This document shows, one piece after another, positions 7,849 through 16,976 of a stretch of DNA of 35,070 bases; position 1 is the stretch's first letter; each line of letters starts with the position of its first letter. This DNA comes from Aureococcus anophagefferens. Its lineage: Eukaryota; Sar; Pelagophyceae; Pelagomonadales; Pelagomonadaceae. Made by a program: the position numbers and the translations under genes. The DNA is taken from NCBI RefSeq assembly GCF_000186865.1, contig NW_008705577.1, positions 454,439 through 489,508 of the forward strand. Reading direction: 5' to 3'. Under the pieces are notes generated by a model, which had not been told where the DNA came from, did not search any database, and saw nothing but the letters and a program-made list of their open reading frames with translations.

Positions 7849-8994
7849 TTACCAGCCCGCGATTTCCCGGAGCTTCGGCTCGAGGAACCGCGCGACCTCC
7901 GCTTGGCCCGCGCGGTTCTTGTGGCCGTCGCAGCCGATGTCGCCGTGGTCCGTCACCACTGTGCCATCGCAGGGCACGAAGACGTAGGCCGCGCGCCGCG
8001 CCGGGTTCGCCGTTTGGTAGGCTCCGACGGCGGCTTCCACGTGCGGGCACGGCTTGCACCGGTTGTTGTCCGGGTCGAACGCGGCCTCGGCCGGGCTGCC
8101 CATGCCACAGACCGCGGCCACGGCCGGCGCCCCACCGGCGAAGATGCGGTCGAGGAGCGCCGCGTAGGCCGCGGCGAACGTTTCGTTCGACGGCACGTCG
8201 CCGCCCTGGTGGTTGAAGTCGTTGCCGCCGAGCGACACGACGGCGAGGTCCGGCGCGTCGCCGTCCCAGGACTCGTTCCGCGTCTGCAGGGACCGCGTGG
8301 AGAGCTCCGCCATCGTCGCCTCGCCGATCTGCCAGGGGCTCGCGGCGTTCGCGTTTCGCGTGAGACCCGCGCCGGCGAGCGCTTGTACGGACACGTCCGC
8401 GCCCAGCGCCCGGCCCAGGACGCCGGGGTAGCCGTAGGCGCAGTTGGCGTACTCCCAGCCCAGGAGCTTGTCGGCGACGGACGACGTGTTGACCGTGCCG
8501 TCGACGCAATAGCCGGCCGTGTCGGACGCGCCGACGAAGTCCACGCGGCGCGGCGCCGGCGCCGCGGCCGCGAGGCCCGGCACGTCGAGGCCGTGGAGCT
8601 CGACGACCGACGGCAGGACCTTGCCGACGCCCGCGGAGTAGGGCGTCGCGGACGTGAGCTTGCGCAGCGCGACGCGCGCGGCGCGCGCGGGCAGCGCGAC
8701 GTCGTCTTTTTGCGGCGCCGCGAACGGCAGCTCGACCGAGGGGCCGACGAGCACATGCTCTTCGAGGACCGCACCGGAAGCGTCGAAGGCCGTCGCCAGC
8801 AGGCGGGTGCGCGCGCCGCGCCAGGTCACGCTGAAGCGGCTCGCGTTGACGACGCCGAAGCGGAGGGAAGAACAGGGCCAGTCCGCCGTCGCCACGCCGT
8901 CTTCGAAGAGCCAGCGGCCTTCGTAGACGATGCGCGGGTCCGCGGGCGCGACGGCGCGGGCGGCGTGCAGGAGCAGGGCCCGGACGACGAGCAT
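7849..8994 (-). CDS. Secreted SGNH/GDSL esterase with N-terminal beta domain (CE2-like)
   Basis: A 381-residue intronless protein from the ATG at 8992-8994. A short hydrophobic leader (MLVVRALLLHAARAVAPA) suggests secretion. Residues ~20-140 form a beta-rich domain (IVYEGRW, RFSVTWRG, VELHGLDVPG), as in acetyl-esterases with an N-terminal jelly roll. The SGNH domain follows: block I VDFVGASDTAGYC with Ser157, an oxyanion Gly at LAGAGL (~208), block III SLGGNDF with Asn258, and block V GCDGHKN with Asp356 and His358. All catalytic positions are present. Such enzymes deacylate carbohydrates; the substrate is unknown. A tandem TGTAGGCAC pair lies just outside the 3' end at ~7810-7830. Confidence 0.85.
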   Translation of the reverse strand: MLVVRALLLHAARAVAPADPRIVYEGRWLFEDGVATADWPCSSLRFGVVNASRFSVTWRGARTRLLATAFDASGAVLEEHVLVGPSVELPFAAPQKDDVALPARAARVALRKLTSATPYSAGVGKVLPSVVELHGLDVPGLAAAAPAPRRVDFVGASDTAGYCVDGTVNTSSVADKLLGWEYANCAYGYPGVLGRALGADVSVQALAGAGLTRNANAASPWQIGEATMAELSTRSLQTRNESWDGDAPDLAVVSLGGNDFNHQGGDVPSNETFAAAYAALLDRIFAGGAPAVAAVCGMGSPAEAAFDPDNNRCKPCPHVEAAVGAYQTANPARRAAYVFVPCDGTVVTDHGDIGCDGHKNRAGQAEVARFLEPKLREIAGW

Positions 8995-9137
8995 GTTCCG
9001 ATCGGGCTGCCCATAACGCTATGTTGACGTTCAATTAAAACTGCAATTTTGGCATCGTCTGGACAGAAGGCAATGCGGGGAGCAGGGCAGCGTCGCACGC
9101 GGCCGCGAATCCGCGGCGTGGCTTAAAGATCGACTGG
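8995..9137. promoter_or_regulatory. Divergent promoter region with TGACGT motif
   Basis: These 143 bp separate the esterase ATG (8994) from the next plus-strand ATG (9138). The region includes an AT-rich segment (9019-9055) and GTTGACGTTC at 9023-9032, the same 10-mer as at 5522-5531 in another divergent region. TGACGT is a general bZIP core. No other gene is visible. Confidence 0.4.
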
Positions 9138-10424
9138 ATGGCTAGGCAGTTGCGTCTGGAGGCGGAGGATGCCGATGCGAAGGCGCGTTGGGAGGCCGAG
9201 GAGGCCGACGCGAAAGCGCGGCGCGAGGCCGAGGCGGCGGGACTCCAGACCTCCACCGACTCCCAGGCAGCGCCCCTACCACCGCCAGACGCTGCAGAAG
9301 CCGCGTTCGACCGGGAGGTTCACGACCTTAGTCCTTTTTTGCGAATCTGGCTTCTCGCTACGCTCCGCACGTCAACGCCTCTGCTGCTCACGGATGGCAG
9401 CGTGGACAGCGGTAACGACAGGCTCCTCGAGGCGCGCAGGGCCCGGAATGCGGCCGGGCGCGGCCTTCGTCTCCTGCGAGGTCACCCGGAGTTGTGCCAG
9501 CACATCTGGTCGTTCGTCGCGAAACCGAAAACGATACTTGGTGCCGCGTCCCGCAATAGAATCGGCTCGGCGCGCATTGCTGCTCTCCAAGACGAGTGGG
9601 CCGAGGGCCTCACGCTGACGCGGCTCACGACGGTCGTCGAGGACGGTCCGCCGGCTGATTGGGACACGATTGATAGCTGCGAGGACACGGCAGACGGAAA
9701 GGTTTTCGAGGGTATCGATGAATACGGCGACTTCATGCTCTCTGGTTTGCGTACTGCAACTTCAAAGTCGCAGGAGGTCAACGCCGAGTGGACGCACGCC
9801 GATGGCTCGAAGCTCAGCGTGACGTACAGCTACGACGAATCCGTGATCTGGCGCTACGTGGGCTGGCCAACTGGAAATATGGTCGACTACGGCGAATCCG
9901 GACCATCAGGCGTCGAGGATTGGGCCTATGAATGGGAGCCTGACGACACTGATTATTGGGGTTGCGGTAGCTGTCAAGAAGCATGTGTCATCCGATATCT
10001 GACGGACGATCCCGAGACGTCGCGAGACATAGAGCTCGTTTGGCGACAGGCAAGCAATGAGTCGGAGACTTTCGAGGTGCAAAGTAACGAGGAGGTCCAG
10101 GGAGATTGGGCGGCGAAATGTGTCGCGCTATCCTGCGCGGCTTGTGGCTTCCTCAAGGAATTAGATTGCGAACCGGATTCCGACCAAGGTGGCGAGATTC
10201 TCGACAACGTTGACGAGGTTATGGCGCGGATGAAACTGGTCCCAGGTGTGCCAGACCGAATCCACGGCCAGCCATTCGACGAAACGTTCCCAAAGCCAGA
10301 TCTCAGACCGACGCGGCGACTTCGCAGGGCCCTCTTTGAAGCCGAGGGGCAAGTAGACGCGACGGAGGCGCGCGCGAAGAAGCTGGCGCGGGATACTCGC
10401 ATGGCCGCGGCGCGTAACCAATAA
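9138..10424 (+). CDS. Unrecognised protein with N-terminal charged repeat, lower GC
   Basis: A 428-residue single-exon frame from ATG 9138 to TAA at 10424. The N-terminus contains an 11-residue repeat (AD.DAKARWEAE / ADAKARREAE), likely a coiled coil. Residues ~95-125 (LLRGHPELCQHIWSFVAKP) resemble the hydrophobic helical 'HP.L...I..FV' segment found in many algal repeat proteins. The middle is rich in acidic residues, Trp and Tyr (EWTHADGSKLSVTYSYDES, WEPDDTDYWGCGSCQEACV), with Cys pairs. The C-terminus is a basic helix. I recognise no domain. Third codon positions are clearly less GC-biased than in neighbours such as the esterase and the formin, suggesting a different history or low expression. 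Confidence 0.65.
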   Translation: MARQLRLEAEDADAKARWEAEEADAKARREAEAAGLQTSTDSQAAPLPPPDAAEAAFDREVHDLSPFLRIWLLATLRTSTPLLLTDGSVDSGNDRLLEARRARNAAGRGLRLLRGHPELCQHIWSFVAKPKTILGAASRNRIGSARIAALQDEWAEGLTLTRLTTVVEDGPPADWDTIDSCEDTADGKVFEGIDEYGDFMLSGLRTATSKSQEVNAEWTHADGSKLSVTYSYDESVIWRYVGWPTGNMVDYGESGPSGVEDWAYEWEPDDTDYWGCGSCQEACVIRYLTDDPETSRDIELVWRQASNESETFEVQSNEEVQGDWAAKCVALSCAACGFLKELDCEPDSDQGGEILDNVDEVMARMKLVPGVPDRIHGQPFDETFPKPDLRPTRRLRRALFEAEGQVDATEARAKKLARDTRMAAARNQ

Positions 10425-10466
10425 TAAGCTCGGCGCGGCTGACTAAGAAACTCGAGAGCCGGCCGC

Positions 10467-10636
10467 TAGAGCGGCTGGTGCGCTGCCCATGGATGCTCAC
10501 TCTTCACGCCCTTCCTCGACGAGGACGACGGCGGCTGCGTCTACCTGCTCGCGGCGCGCGACATCGCCGCGGGCGAGGAGCTCTGCTTCGACTACCGGCG
10601 CGGCTGAAGCGTAAGTATGTTAGAGCGGCCGGTGCG
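10467..10636. repeat. Direct repeat of the formin 3' end around the SET remnant
   Basis: A 16-mer beginning TAGAGCGGC and ending GGTGCG occurs at 10467-10482 and 10621-10636 with one difference (T/C at the tenth base). The second copy contains part of the formin stop region. The copies bracket the SET fragment, as expected if that fragment arrived with a small duplication. Confidence 0.5.
10470..10607 (+). pseudogene. C-terminal remnant (or last exon) of a SET-domain methyltransferase
   Basis: This short plus-strand frame, closed upstream by TAG at 10467-10469 and ending at TGA 10605-10607, reads ..FTPFLDEDDGGCVYLLAAR then DIAAGEELCFDYRRG. That is the final block of a SET domain: the strand 'v.l.A.rdI..GEEl..dY' with the conserved GEE and the C-terminal Tyr. 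The preceding SET blocks, including the NHS motif, are not visible on either side. Upstream sits the stop of the 9138 gene, so this is more likely a decayed insertion or duplicate than an active gene. Confidence 0.6.
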
Positions 10637-13600
10637 GGTCCTGGTGCATGGCCTGCTTCGCGGCCTTGCGGGAGGCCTTCTCCTTGGCCTTCTTCTCCTC
10701 CTGCTCCCGGCGCCGCTTCTCCGCGGCCATGGCCGCGCGCGTGTCCTCGAGGCTCTTCATGAAGTCCTCGAGGAGGCCGTAGAAGGTGCCGAGGTCCGTG
10801 ACCGCCGGGTCCTCGCCGAAGAACTTGAGCGCGTCGTGGACGTCGCTCCGCGCGGCGTCGAGCTCGCGCTCGAGCGCGTCCAGGTCGAGCGCCGCGTCGC
10901 GGTGCCAGGGCCCGACGGCGCGCAGGAGCTTCTGGTCGCCCGCCTTCGCCGCGACCTTGAGCGTCGCGCCCGTCTTCGCCACCGCAGCCTTGATCTTGGC
11001 AAAGTCCTGCTTCATCTGGTCGAGGTTCTTCCGCTTCGCCGCCGCGACGTCCGGCATGTCGCGCCGGAGCTCGAGGAGCTCGGGCTCGCGGGGCTCGACG
11101 CGCTCGACGACGTAGCGCAATAACGTGATACCCCCGTTCGTCTTCGTGCGCCCCATCTGCTGCAGCGCGTCGAGCTTGATGCCGCTCGCGCCGCCGCGCG
11201 CCGTGCCGCGGTTTAAAGCGTTGCCGAGCTTCAGCAACAATAGCATGATGCGCTTGAGCTTGTCCGAGCTCTTGGCCTGCTCCGCGGCCCAGCTCAGGAC
11301 CTTGGCGTCGTCGCGGATGGCCTGCGCGTCCTCGTCGTAGGTGAGCTTCGCGCGGATCGCGTCGAGCCGCGCGCGGAGCGTCTTCTGCAACGGCGCGACG
11401 GCCGCGCAGAACTTGTCCGCGCGGCCCAGGAGCGCCGGGTCGCCGCCGCTTTCCAGATAGGCCGCGCAGGCCTCGCACTCCGCGGCCTCGGGGCAGTGCT
11501 CCGCGAGGCCCGCGCAGTTGTCGGCCGTGAGGTGCGCGGCGTCGCAGTCCTCGAGCGCCCTCACGAGCTCGTCGGCCGACTTCAAATCCTTGAACTGGGC
11601 CAACACAATATTCAGGTTCTGGACGCGCTTCGGGTCCAGGAGCTGGACGGCCTTGGGCTTCTTCGGCTTGGCCTCCCTGACGACGACCTTCGCGGCCTGG
11701 GGCCCGAAGTGCTCGAGGAGGTCGCCGAGCACGGACGCGTCGTGGGCGTCGTCGCCGCCGCCGCCGGCGAAGACCGTGCCCTCGACGTTGTCCAGCTTGG
11801 ACCAGTAGAGCTGCTTCATCTTCGGGCCGTCGTACTTTTCCACCGCGGGCTTCTTCGGCTGCTTCTCGGCCTTCGCCGCCTCTCCGGTGCCGCCGCCCGC
11901 CGCCGCGGCCTTGGCCCGTTCCTCCGCCTCTTTTTTGCGCTTCTCCTCCTCGAGGCGCTGGCGCTCCGCCTCCTCCGCGCGGCGGCGGCCCGCGTGCTTG
12001 AACAGCATGGGGAAGAGGCCCGCGGCGAGCGCCTTCGGCCGGAAGAGCTTCCAGAGCTCCGCGCCCGTCATGAAGACGGGCTTCACGCGGCGGTGCGCCG
12101 GGTTGTCGAGGTGGTAGAGGAGGCCGTCCTGGGTCGCGGCCGCGGGCGCGGCGCCGCCGGCGCCCTCGCCGCGGCCCGCGCTCCCGGCGCCGACCGCGGG
12201 GCCCGCGTCGCCGCCGCCGCCCGCGCCGCCGCCGCCGTCGCCCTCGTCCTCGCCGTCGCCGTCCTCGCCGTCGCCGTCGCCGGACTCGCTCCCGGAGCCG
12301 CCGCCGCCGCCGCCGAGGCCCGCGGCGAGCGCGTCGGCGATGTCCGCGCCGCCGCCCGTGTCGCCGAGCGCCTCGCGCGCGGCCTCGTGGCCCTGGGCCG
12401 CGGCCAGGGCCCAGTTGCGCCGCGCGCGCTGCAGGTCCGCCTCGACGCCACTGCCGTCCTCGTAGCAGCAGCCCAGGTTGTACTGCGCGCCCGCGTGGCC
12501 GCGCCTTNNNNNNNNNNNNNNNNNNNNNNNNNNNNNNNNNNNNNNNNNNNNNNNNNNCCGCGCCGCCCGCGCCCGCTCCAGCTCCCGCGCCGCCCGCATC
12601 CGCTCCAGCTCCCGCGCCTCCCGCGCCCGCGCCCGCGCCGACGCCCCCAGCACCACCCGCGCCCGCGCCGATGCCGCCGCGCGCCCGCTTCGCGCCTCTC
12701 GCCTTGTGGCGCTCCGTGCCGTCGCCGCGGCCGCCGCCGTGGCCGTCGTGGCCGTGGCCGCCCTCCTCCCCCGCGCGGTCGCGCTTCGGGTCGAAGTGGA
12801 ACATGCGCTTGATGCAGTCGATGGCCGCCGTCGCCGCCCGGGCGTCGCCGCGCTGGCGCGCGGCCTCGGCGCCGTAGCAGTGCGCGAGGAACATGCGCGC
12901 GCGCGCGGCCTCGGCGTAGCCGCGCGCGAAGTCGTACATGGTCTGCTCCGAATCGAGGGGCGGCAGCTGCTCCATGGCCTCGTCCCAGACCTTCTGCTCC
13001 GGGGACCGCGGGTCCGCGGGCGCCGCGGGCGCCGGCGGCGCCGCGGGCTCCGGCGGCGGGCCGCCCGCGGGCGGCCGCGGCGCCGCGGGCGGCCGGGGCG
13101 TCGCGGGCGGCTTCGGCGCCGCCGGCGGCCGCGGGAGGGACGGCGGCCGCGGCGCGCCCGGCGTCGGCGTCGCCTCCTCCTCGCTCTCGGAGTCGTCGAC
13201 GACGATGGCGGCCGTCGACGGGCCGTCCGCGCCGTGCGCGACGCGCCGCACGTTGTCCGCGGCGGTTTCCAGGCGCCGCCGCACGTTGTGGACCTGGTGC
13301 GCCGCCTTCTCCTTGCGCCCCCGGTGGGCGAGGGACGCCTCGACGGCGCCCGACACGGCCGTCGACGCGAGCCAGCCGTAGTCGAGCGCCGTCTTGAGCA
13401 CCGCCGCGCGCTGCGACTCGTCCAGGCTGCAGCCCGGTGCCGCGAGCGCGTCCCGCACCTCGAAGGTCGTGAACGCGCGGATGGGGTCCGCCGCGTCGCC
13501 GTCGCCGCCCACCTTGGCCGCGAGGCGCCCCTCGAGCTCGCGCCGCGCGGCCTCGACGAGCTGCGCGGCGCGCACCGCGGCGACCCGGAGCGCCTGGGCC

Positions 13601-14550
13601 CGCCGCGCGTCGTCGCCCCGGGCGTTGGCCTCGAGGTGGCGCGCGGCCTGGTAGGACCGCGCCGCGCGCCGGAAGCACGCGCTCCAGCGCTCCCGGGCCG
13701 CCGCGGCCCTGGCGAGCCAGAGGTCGCTCTCGACGACGGCGTCGCACTCGTCGCCCGCGGCCGCCACGCGCAGCCGCCGCGCCTCCGCGAGCCGCGCCTC
13801 GGCGGCGTCGTGGTCGTCCACACCCAACAACGCGGCGCCGAGGCGGTGCGTCGCCGCCGCGACGGTGAGCGCGCCCTTTCGCGCGGCGGCGGTCGGCGGC
13901 GGGCCATCGGCCGGCGGGTCGCCCTCGGGCGCCGCGGCGAGGACGAGGTCGAGCGTCGCCGCGGCGACGTCGACGCGCGCGGCGGGCCGCGCCTCCGGCG
14001 GCGCGTCGACGACGGCCCGGAGCTTGGCGACGACGCCGCCGACGCGGTCGCCGAGCGCCGCGGCGCGTTCCGCGAGCGCCGCGCAGCCGGGAGGCGCGGG
14101 CTTGGACCGCAGCGACGTCGCGACGGCCGCGGCGCGCGCGCCGAGGGCCAGCGCCTCGCGCTTCAGCAGGGGCTGGCGCGCGCTCTCGAGCGACGCCCTG
14201 GCGCCGAGGAGCGACGCGCGCGCGCCGCCGCCGCCGCCCTGGGACACCGCGGACCCGTAGCCGGCCCGCGCGCGCTTCCACTCGTGGCGCCAGGCCGCGT
14301 CGGCGACGGCCCGCTTCGCCCGCAGCTGGTCGTCGGCGGCGTGGGCCGACACGGCGGCCTCGAGGCGCAGGGTCCGCGCGAGCAGCTCGCGCTGCTCGTT
14401 GCGCAGTGCGGCGCCGAAGCCGAAGCCGCCGCCCTCGGACTCGGCCTCCGACTCGGAGTCGGAGTCTCCGCGTCGTCGCGGTTTCGGTGGTTGTGGAGGT
14501 GGTCCTGGCGGGGCAGCCATTGGAGGCGGTGGGGGTGGCAGCCCTGCCAT
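10620..14550 (-). CDS. Formin (FH2) with Sel1-like repeat; interrupted by an assembly gap
   Basis: The ATG at 14548-14550 begins a poly-Pro stretch (MAGLPPPPPPMAAPPGPPP). About 660 mainly helical Ala/Arg-rich residues follow, with a second Pro-rich block (RPPSLPRPPAAPKPPATPRP) and a Gly/Ala repeat. The 50-N gap lies in that repeat and the frame changes across it. After the gap come a Sel1-like repeat (AQYNLGCCYEDGSGVEADLQ), acidic/Gly linkers, a coiled coil (EEAERQRLEEEKRKKEAEER) and a full FH2 domain from ~11850 to ~10800. FH2 signatures: KMKQLYWSKL, LLDPKRVQNLNIVLAQFK and LLKLGNALNRGTARGGASG then IKLDALQQMGRTKTNGG. A basic coiled tail ends at TAA 10620-10622. Formins nucleate and elongate actin filaments. 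That both sides of the gap are one gene is inferred from strand and continuity. Confidence 0.85.
12508..12557. other. Assembly gap (50 Ns)
   Basis: Fifty consecutive Ns lie inside the formin gene, at the edge of a CCCGCGCC-type repeat encoding Gly/Ala. The formin reading frame differs on the two sides, so the true gap length is not 50 modulo 3, or further coding sequence is missing. Confidence 0.97.
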
Positions 14551-14615
14551 TGCCTGTTGCTTGCGCGCTGAGGTTAACGTTTTATGTGAAGAACAAGTTG
14601 AACCACTAGTAAAAT
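14551..14615. promoter_or_regulatory. 65-bp bidirectional promoter region
   Basis: Only 65 bp separate the formin ATG (minus) from the oxygenase ATG (plus). The stretch is AT-richer than its flanks and contains GGTTAACGTTTTATG at 14572-14586. Both 5' UTRs and core promoters must fit here or overlap the partner's coding sequence. Confidence 0.5.
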
Positions 14616-15653
14616 ATGGGCCTGCATCGAGCCGCATCTGTGCTCGCCTTGGCGCTCGTCCTGCGCACTGTCGCACCTTTTGGCGTTTGTCGTCGACCAC
14701 TGCTGCGACGCAACGCGCTGCGCGCGGCGCTGCGCGCGACGGAGGACGACATCGCCTTCATCCTCGAGGGCGACGACTGGGACGACGACGACGACGACGG
14801 CGACTTCGAGGCCGAGCTGCACGCGCGGGCGGCGGCGGAGCACGCGATCTACGAGGGCGTGCAGGTGCCGCTCGGCGCGCCGTACCCGTCGGCGGCGCAG
14901 GCCGTGCGGCGCGACGGCGTCGCGCTGCTCGACGAGTGCCTCTGCATCGGCGAGTGCGAGCAGCTGCGCCAGGCCGTGCTCGGCGCGCGGGATAAGGCCG
15001 TGGCCGCCGTGCGCAAGGGCGCGCCGTCGGCGGACCACCTGAGCGCCGTCCTCGGCGCCGCGGAGCCCGGCGACGCGCCGACGCGGTTCGACGTGCGGCT
15101 GCCCTACGAGGGCGTCGTGGAGGCGTCGGCGAAGAAGCTCCTGGGCGGCGCCCTCGGCGCCGTCTTCGAGGAGCTCGTGGGCGGCGACGGCGAGCTCTGG
15201 GAGCTCGCGGCGCTCGTGTCGGAGCCCGGCGCGCCGCCGCAGGCCGCGCACGCGGACACGGTCTGGGACGCGGCCCCCTGCCTTTATACCGCCTTCGTCG
15301 CTTTACAGGACGTCGACGCGGAGCTGGGTCCCACGCGCTTCTTCCCGGGCACGCACGCGACGCCAGACGCCGAGGCCGCGCTCGACGACGACGCCGTCGG
15401 CTTCATGAGGGGCGCGGCGGCGACGTCGCGCGTCGCGCTCCTCAACTCGGGCGCCGCGTCGATCTACGACGGCCGCGTCGTCCACAGCGGCGGGCCCAAC
15501 GACGCGTATTACGCGCCTTCGCCGTCGCGCGCCATGTTCTACGTCACGTTCCGCCACCCGGACGCGGACGCGGACGACCTCGGCAACGCGGACGCCCACT
15601 CCATCAGCCCGGCCCTCGCGGCGCGGGGGCTGCGGCTGCGGGACTTTAGGTAA
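14616..15653 (+). CDS. Phytanoyl-CoA dioxygenase-like Fe(II)/2-oxoglutarate oxygenase
   Basis: A 345-residue protein from ATG 14616. The N-terminus (MGLHRAASVLALALVLRTVA, then PFGVCRRPLLRRN) looks like a signal peptide followed by a basic transit-type segment, possibly a heterokont plastid leader, although the residue after the presumed cleavage is Pro-Phe rather than Phe. An acidic linker (DDWDDDDDDGDF) precedes the double-stranded beta-helix. The iron ligands fit HADTVW (His212, Asp214) and RVVHSGG (His290). Arg305 in SRAMFYVTF would bind 2-oxoglutarate, and LGPTRFFPGTH is the typical PhyH loop. The substrate is unknown. The gene overlaps the convergent GH28 gene by 8 bp at their stop codons. 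Confidence 0.85.
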   Translation: MGLHRAASVLALALVLRTVAPFGVCRRPLLRRNALRAALRATEDDIAFILEGDDWDDDDDDGDFEAELHARAAAEHAIYEGVQVPLGAPYPSAAQAVRRDGVALLDECLCIGECEQLRQAVLGARDKAVAAVRKGAPSADHLSAVLGAAEPGDAPTRFDVRLPYEGVVEASAKKLLGGALGAVFEELVGGDGELWELAALVSEPGAPPQAAHADTVWDAAPCLYTAFVALQDVDAELGPTRFFPGTHATPDAEAALDDDAVGFMRGAAATSRVALLNSGAASIYDGRVVHSGGPNDAYYAPSPSRAMFYVTFRHPDADADDLGNADAHSISPALAARGLRLRDFR

Positions 15654-16920
15654 GGATCGTGCACGTGGCATCGCTCGCCTTCGGGTGCGGCGAGAGGCTT
15701 CGGCCTTCCAGCGACGCGTGGGTGCACTCGCCCGTGTGGTCGTACTCGAGCACGGTGACGTTCTCGAGCGCGAGGTTCGTGATCGTCGGCCGCTTCTTGT
15801 GCTCCCGGATCTCGTCGCCGACGATCGTGTACGCGGTCTCCGCTTTGTGCACGAAGAGGTTGCGCACGGTGACGTTGTCGAAGACCGAGGTCTCGTTCTC
15901 CGGGCACGGGTCCGTGCTCCCGTCGCCGTACTCCATGTCCAGCCAGACCGCCGAGCCGTCGATGTTCAAACCGGTGATGTTCTCGTACAGGACGTCGCGC
16001 ACGTAGGCGCCGCGTCCGCACTGCGACTTGAGCTTGACGGGACTCCCGGAATTGACGACGACGTTGACGAAGGTCACGTTGCGAACACCCGACGCGATCT
16101 CCGAGCCGACGGTCAGGCCGTGGGCGTGCGCGCAGGTGACGTTCGAGACGAAGATGTTCTCGCAGGGGACGCCGCACTCCTGCTCCCAGGGCCGCGGGTC
16201 GTCGTTCTTGCCCGACTTGACCGCGACGCAGTCGTCGCCCGCCTCGTAGTACGAGTCCGCGAACGTGACGTCCTTGGACGCCCACGGGTCGAAGCCGTCC
16301 GTGTTGTGGTGGTTGGCGCCCGTCGTGGAGCCGAGGATCGTGAGCCGCCGGAAGTCGAGCCGCTGCGAATACGACGGCCGCAGGGTCCACTGGCTCGAGT
16401 TCGTGATCGTCAGGTCCTCGACGACGACGTCGGAGCAGAAGAAGAGCTCGAGGAAGTGCGCGCGCCGCGCGTCGTTGTTCCACTTGGCGCCGCCGCCGTT
16501 CACGGTGCCGCCGCCCGTGATGCTGAAGTTGGACTGGCGGACCGCGAAGAAGACGCCGCCGCGCGTCGCGTTCTGCACGATCCCCGCGCCGCCGCACTTC
16601 TCGGGCACCTCGACCGCGCGGTCCGTCCAATCCTCCTCGGCGTCCGACGCGTAGAGAACCGTCTTCGGGCCGATGCGCAGCTCCGTGTGGCTTTGGAGCT
16701 CGACGCGCGCCACGCGGTACGTGCCCTTGGCGCGCGCGTGGACGACGCCGCCGCCGCGCGCCGACACCGCTTTTAAGGCTGAATTGATGCCCACGCTGCT
16801 CAGGGTCTTGTTGTCGGCCTTGGCGCCGAAATCCTCGACGTCCACGTCCAGCGCGAGCGCCGCGTGACACACCAGGAGCGCGGACACGGCACGCAGCATT
16901 GCGTTCTTTGTTCGACCCAT
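15646..16920 (-). CDS. Glycoside hydrolase family 28 (polygalacturonase-like), secreted
   Basis: A 424-residue protein from ATG 16918-16920 (MGRTKNAMLRAVSALLVCHA), with Met8 an alternative start; both give a signal peptide. The body is a right-handed beta-helix. The GH28 catalytic signature is NTD at 206-208 (HHNTDGFDPWAS), DD at 229-230 (AGDDCVAVKSG) and HG at 267-268 (AHGLTVGSE). In place of the usual RIK substrate motif it has VKLKS (295-299), a conservative variant. Several Cys pairs and N-glycosylation sites (NVT, NETS) fit an extracellular enzyme. Family members hydrolyse pectic or related uronan polymers; for an alga the substrate may be its own or prey polysaccharide (inference). Confidence 0.88.
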   Translation of the reverse strand: MGRTKNAMLRAVSALLVCHAALALDVDVEDFGAKADNKTLSSVGINSALKAVSARGGGVVHARAKGTYRVARVELQSHTELRIGPKTVLYASDAEEDWTDRAVEVPEKCGGAGIVQNATRGGVFFAVRQSNFSITGGGTVNGGGAKWNNDARRAHFLELFFCSDVVVEDLTITNSSQWTLRPSYSQRLDFRRLTILGSTTGANHHNTDGFDPWASKDVTFADSYYEAGDDCVAVKSGKNDDPRPWEQECGVPCENIFVSNVTCAHAHGLTVGSEIASGVRNVTFVNVVVNSGSPVKLKSQCGRGAYVRDVLYENITGLNIDGSAVWLDMEYGDGSTDPCPENETSVFDNVTVRNLFVHKAETAYTIVGDEIREHKKRPTITNLALENVTVLEYDHTGECTHASLEGRSLSPHPKASDATCTILT

Positions 16921-16976
16921 GCCGCGCCCTTTCACGAAATAAACTTCAAACAAACGCTTATTAAGCACAAAAGGGC
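16921..16976. promoter_or_regulatory. 56-bp bidirectional promoter region
   Basis: This is the interval between the GH28 ATG (minus) and the GT25 ATG (plus), containing the AT-rich segment 16936-16972 (AAATAAACTTCAAACAAACG). It is the shortest divergent spacer in the window. Confidence 0.5.
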
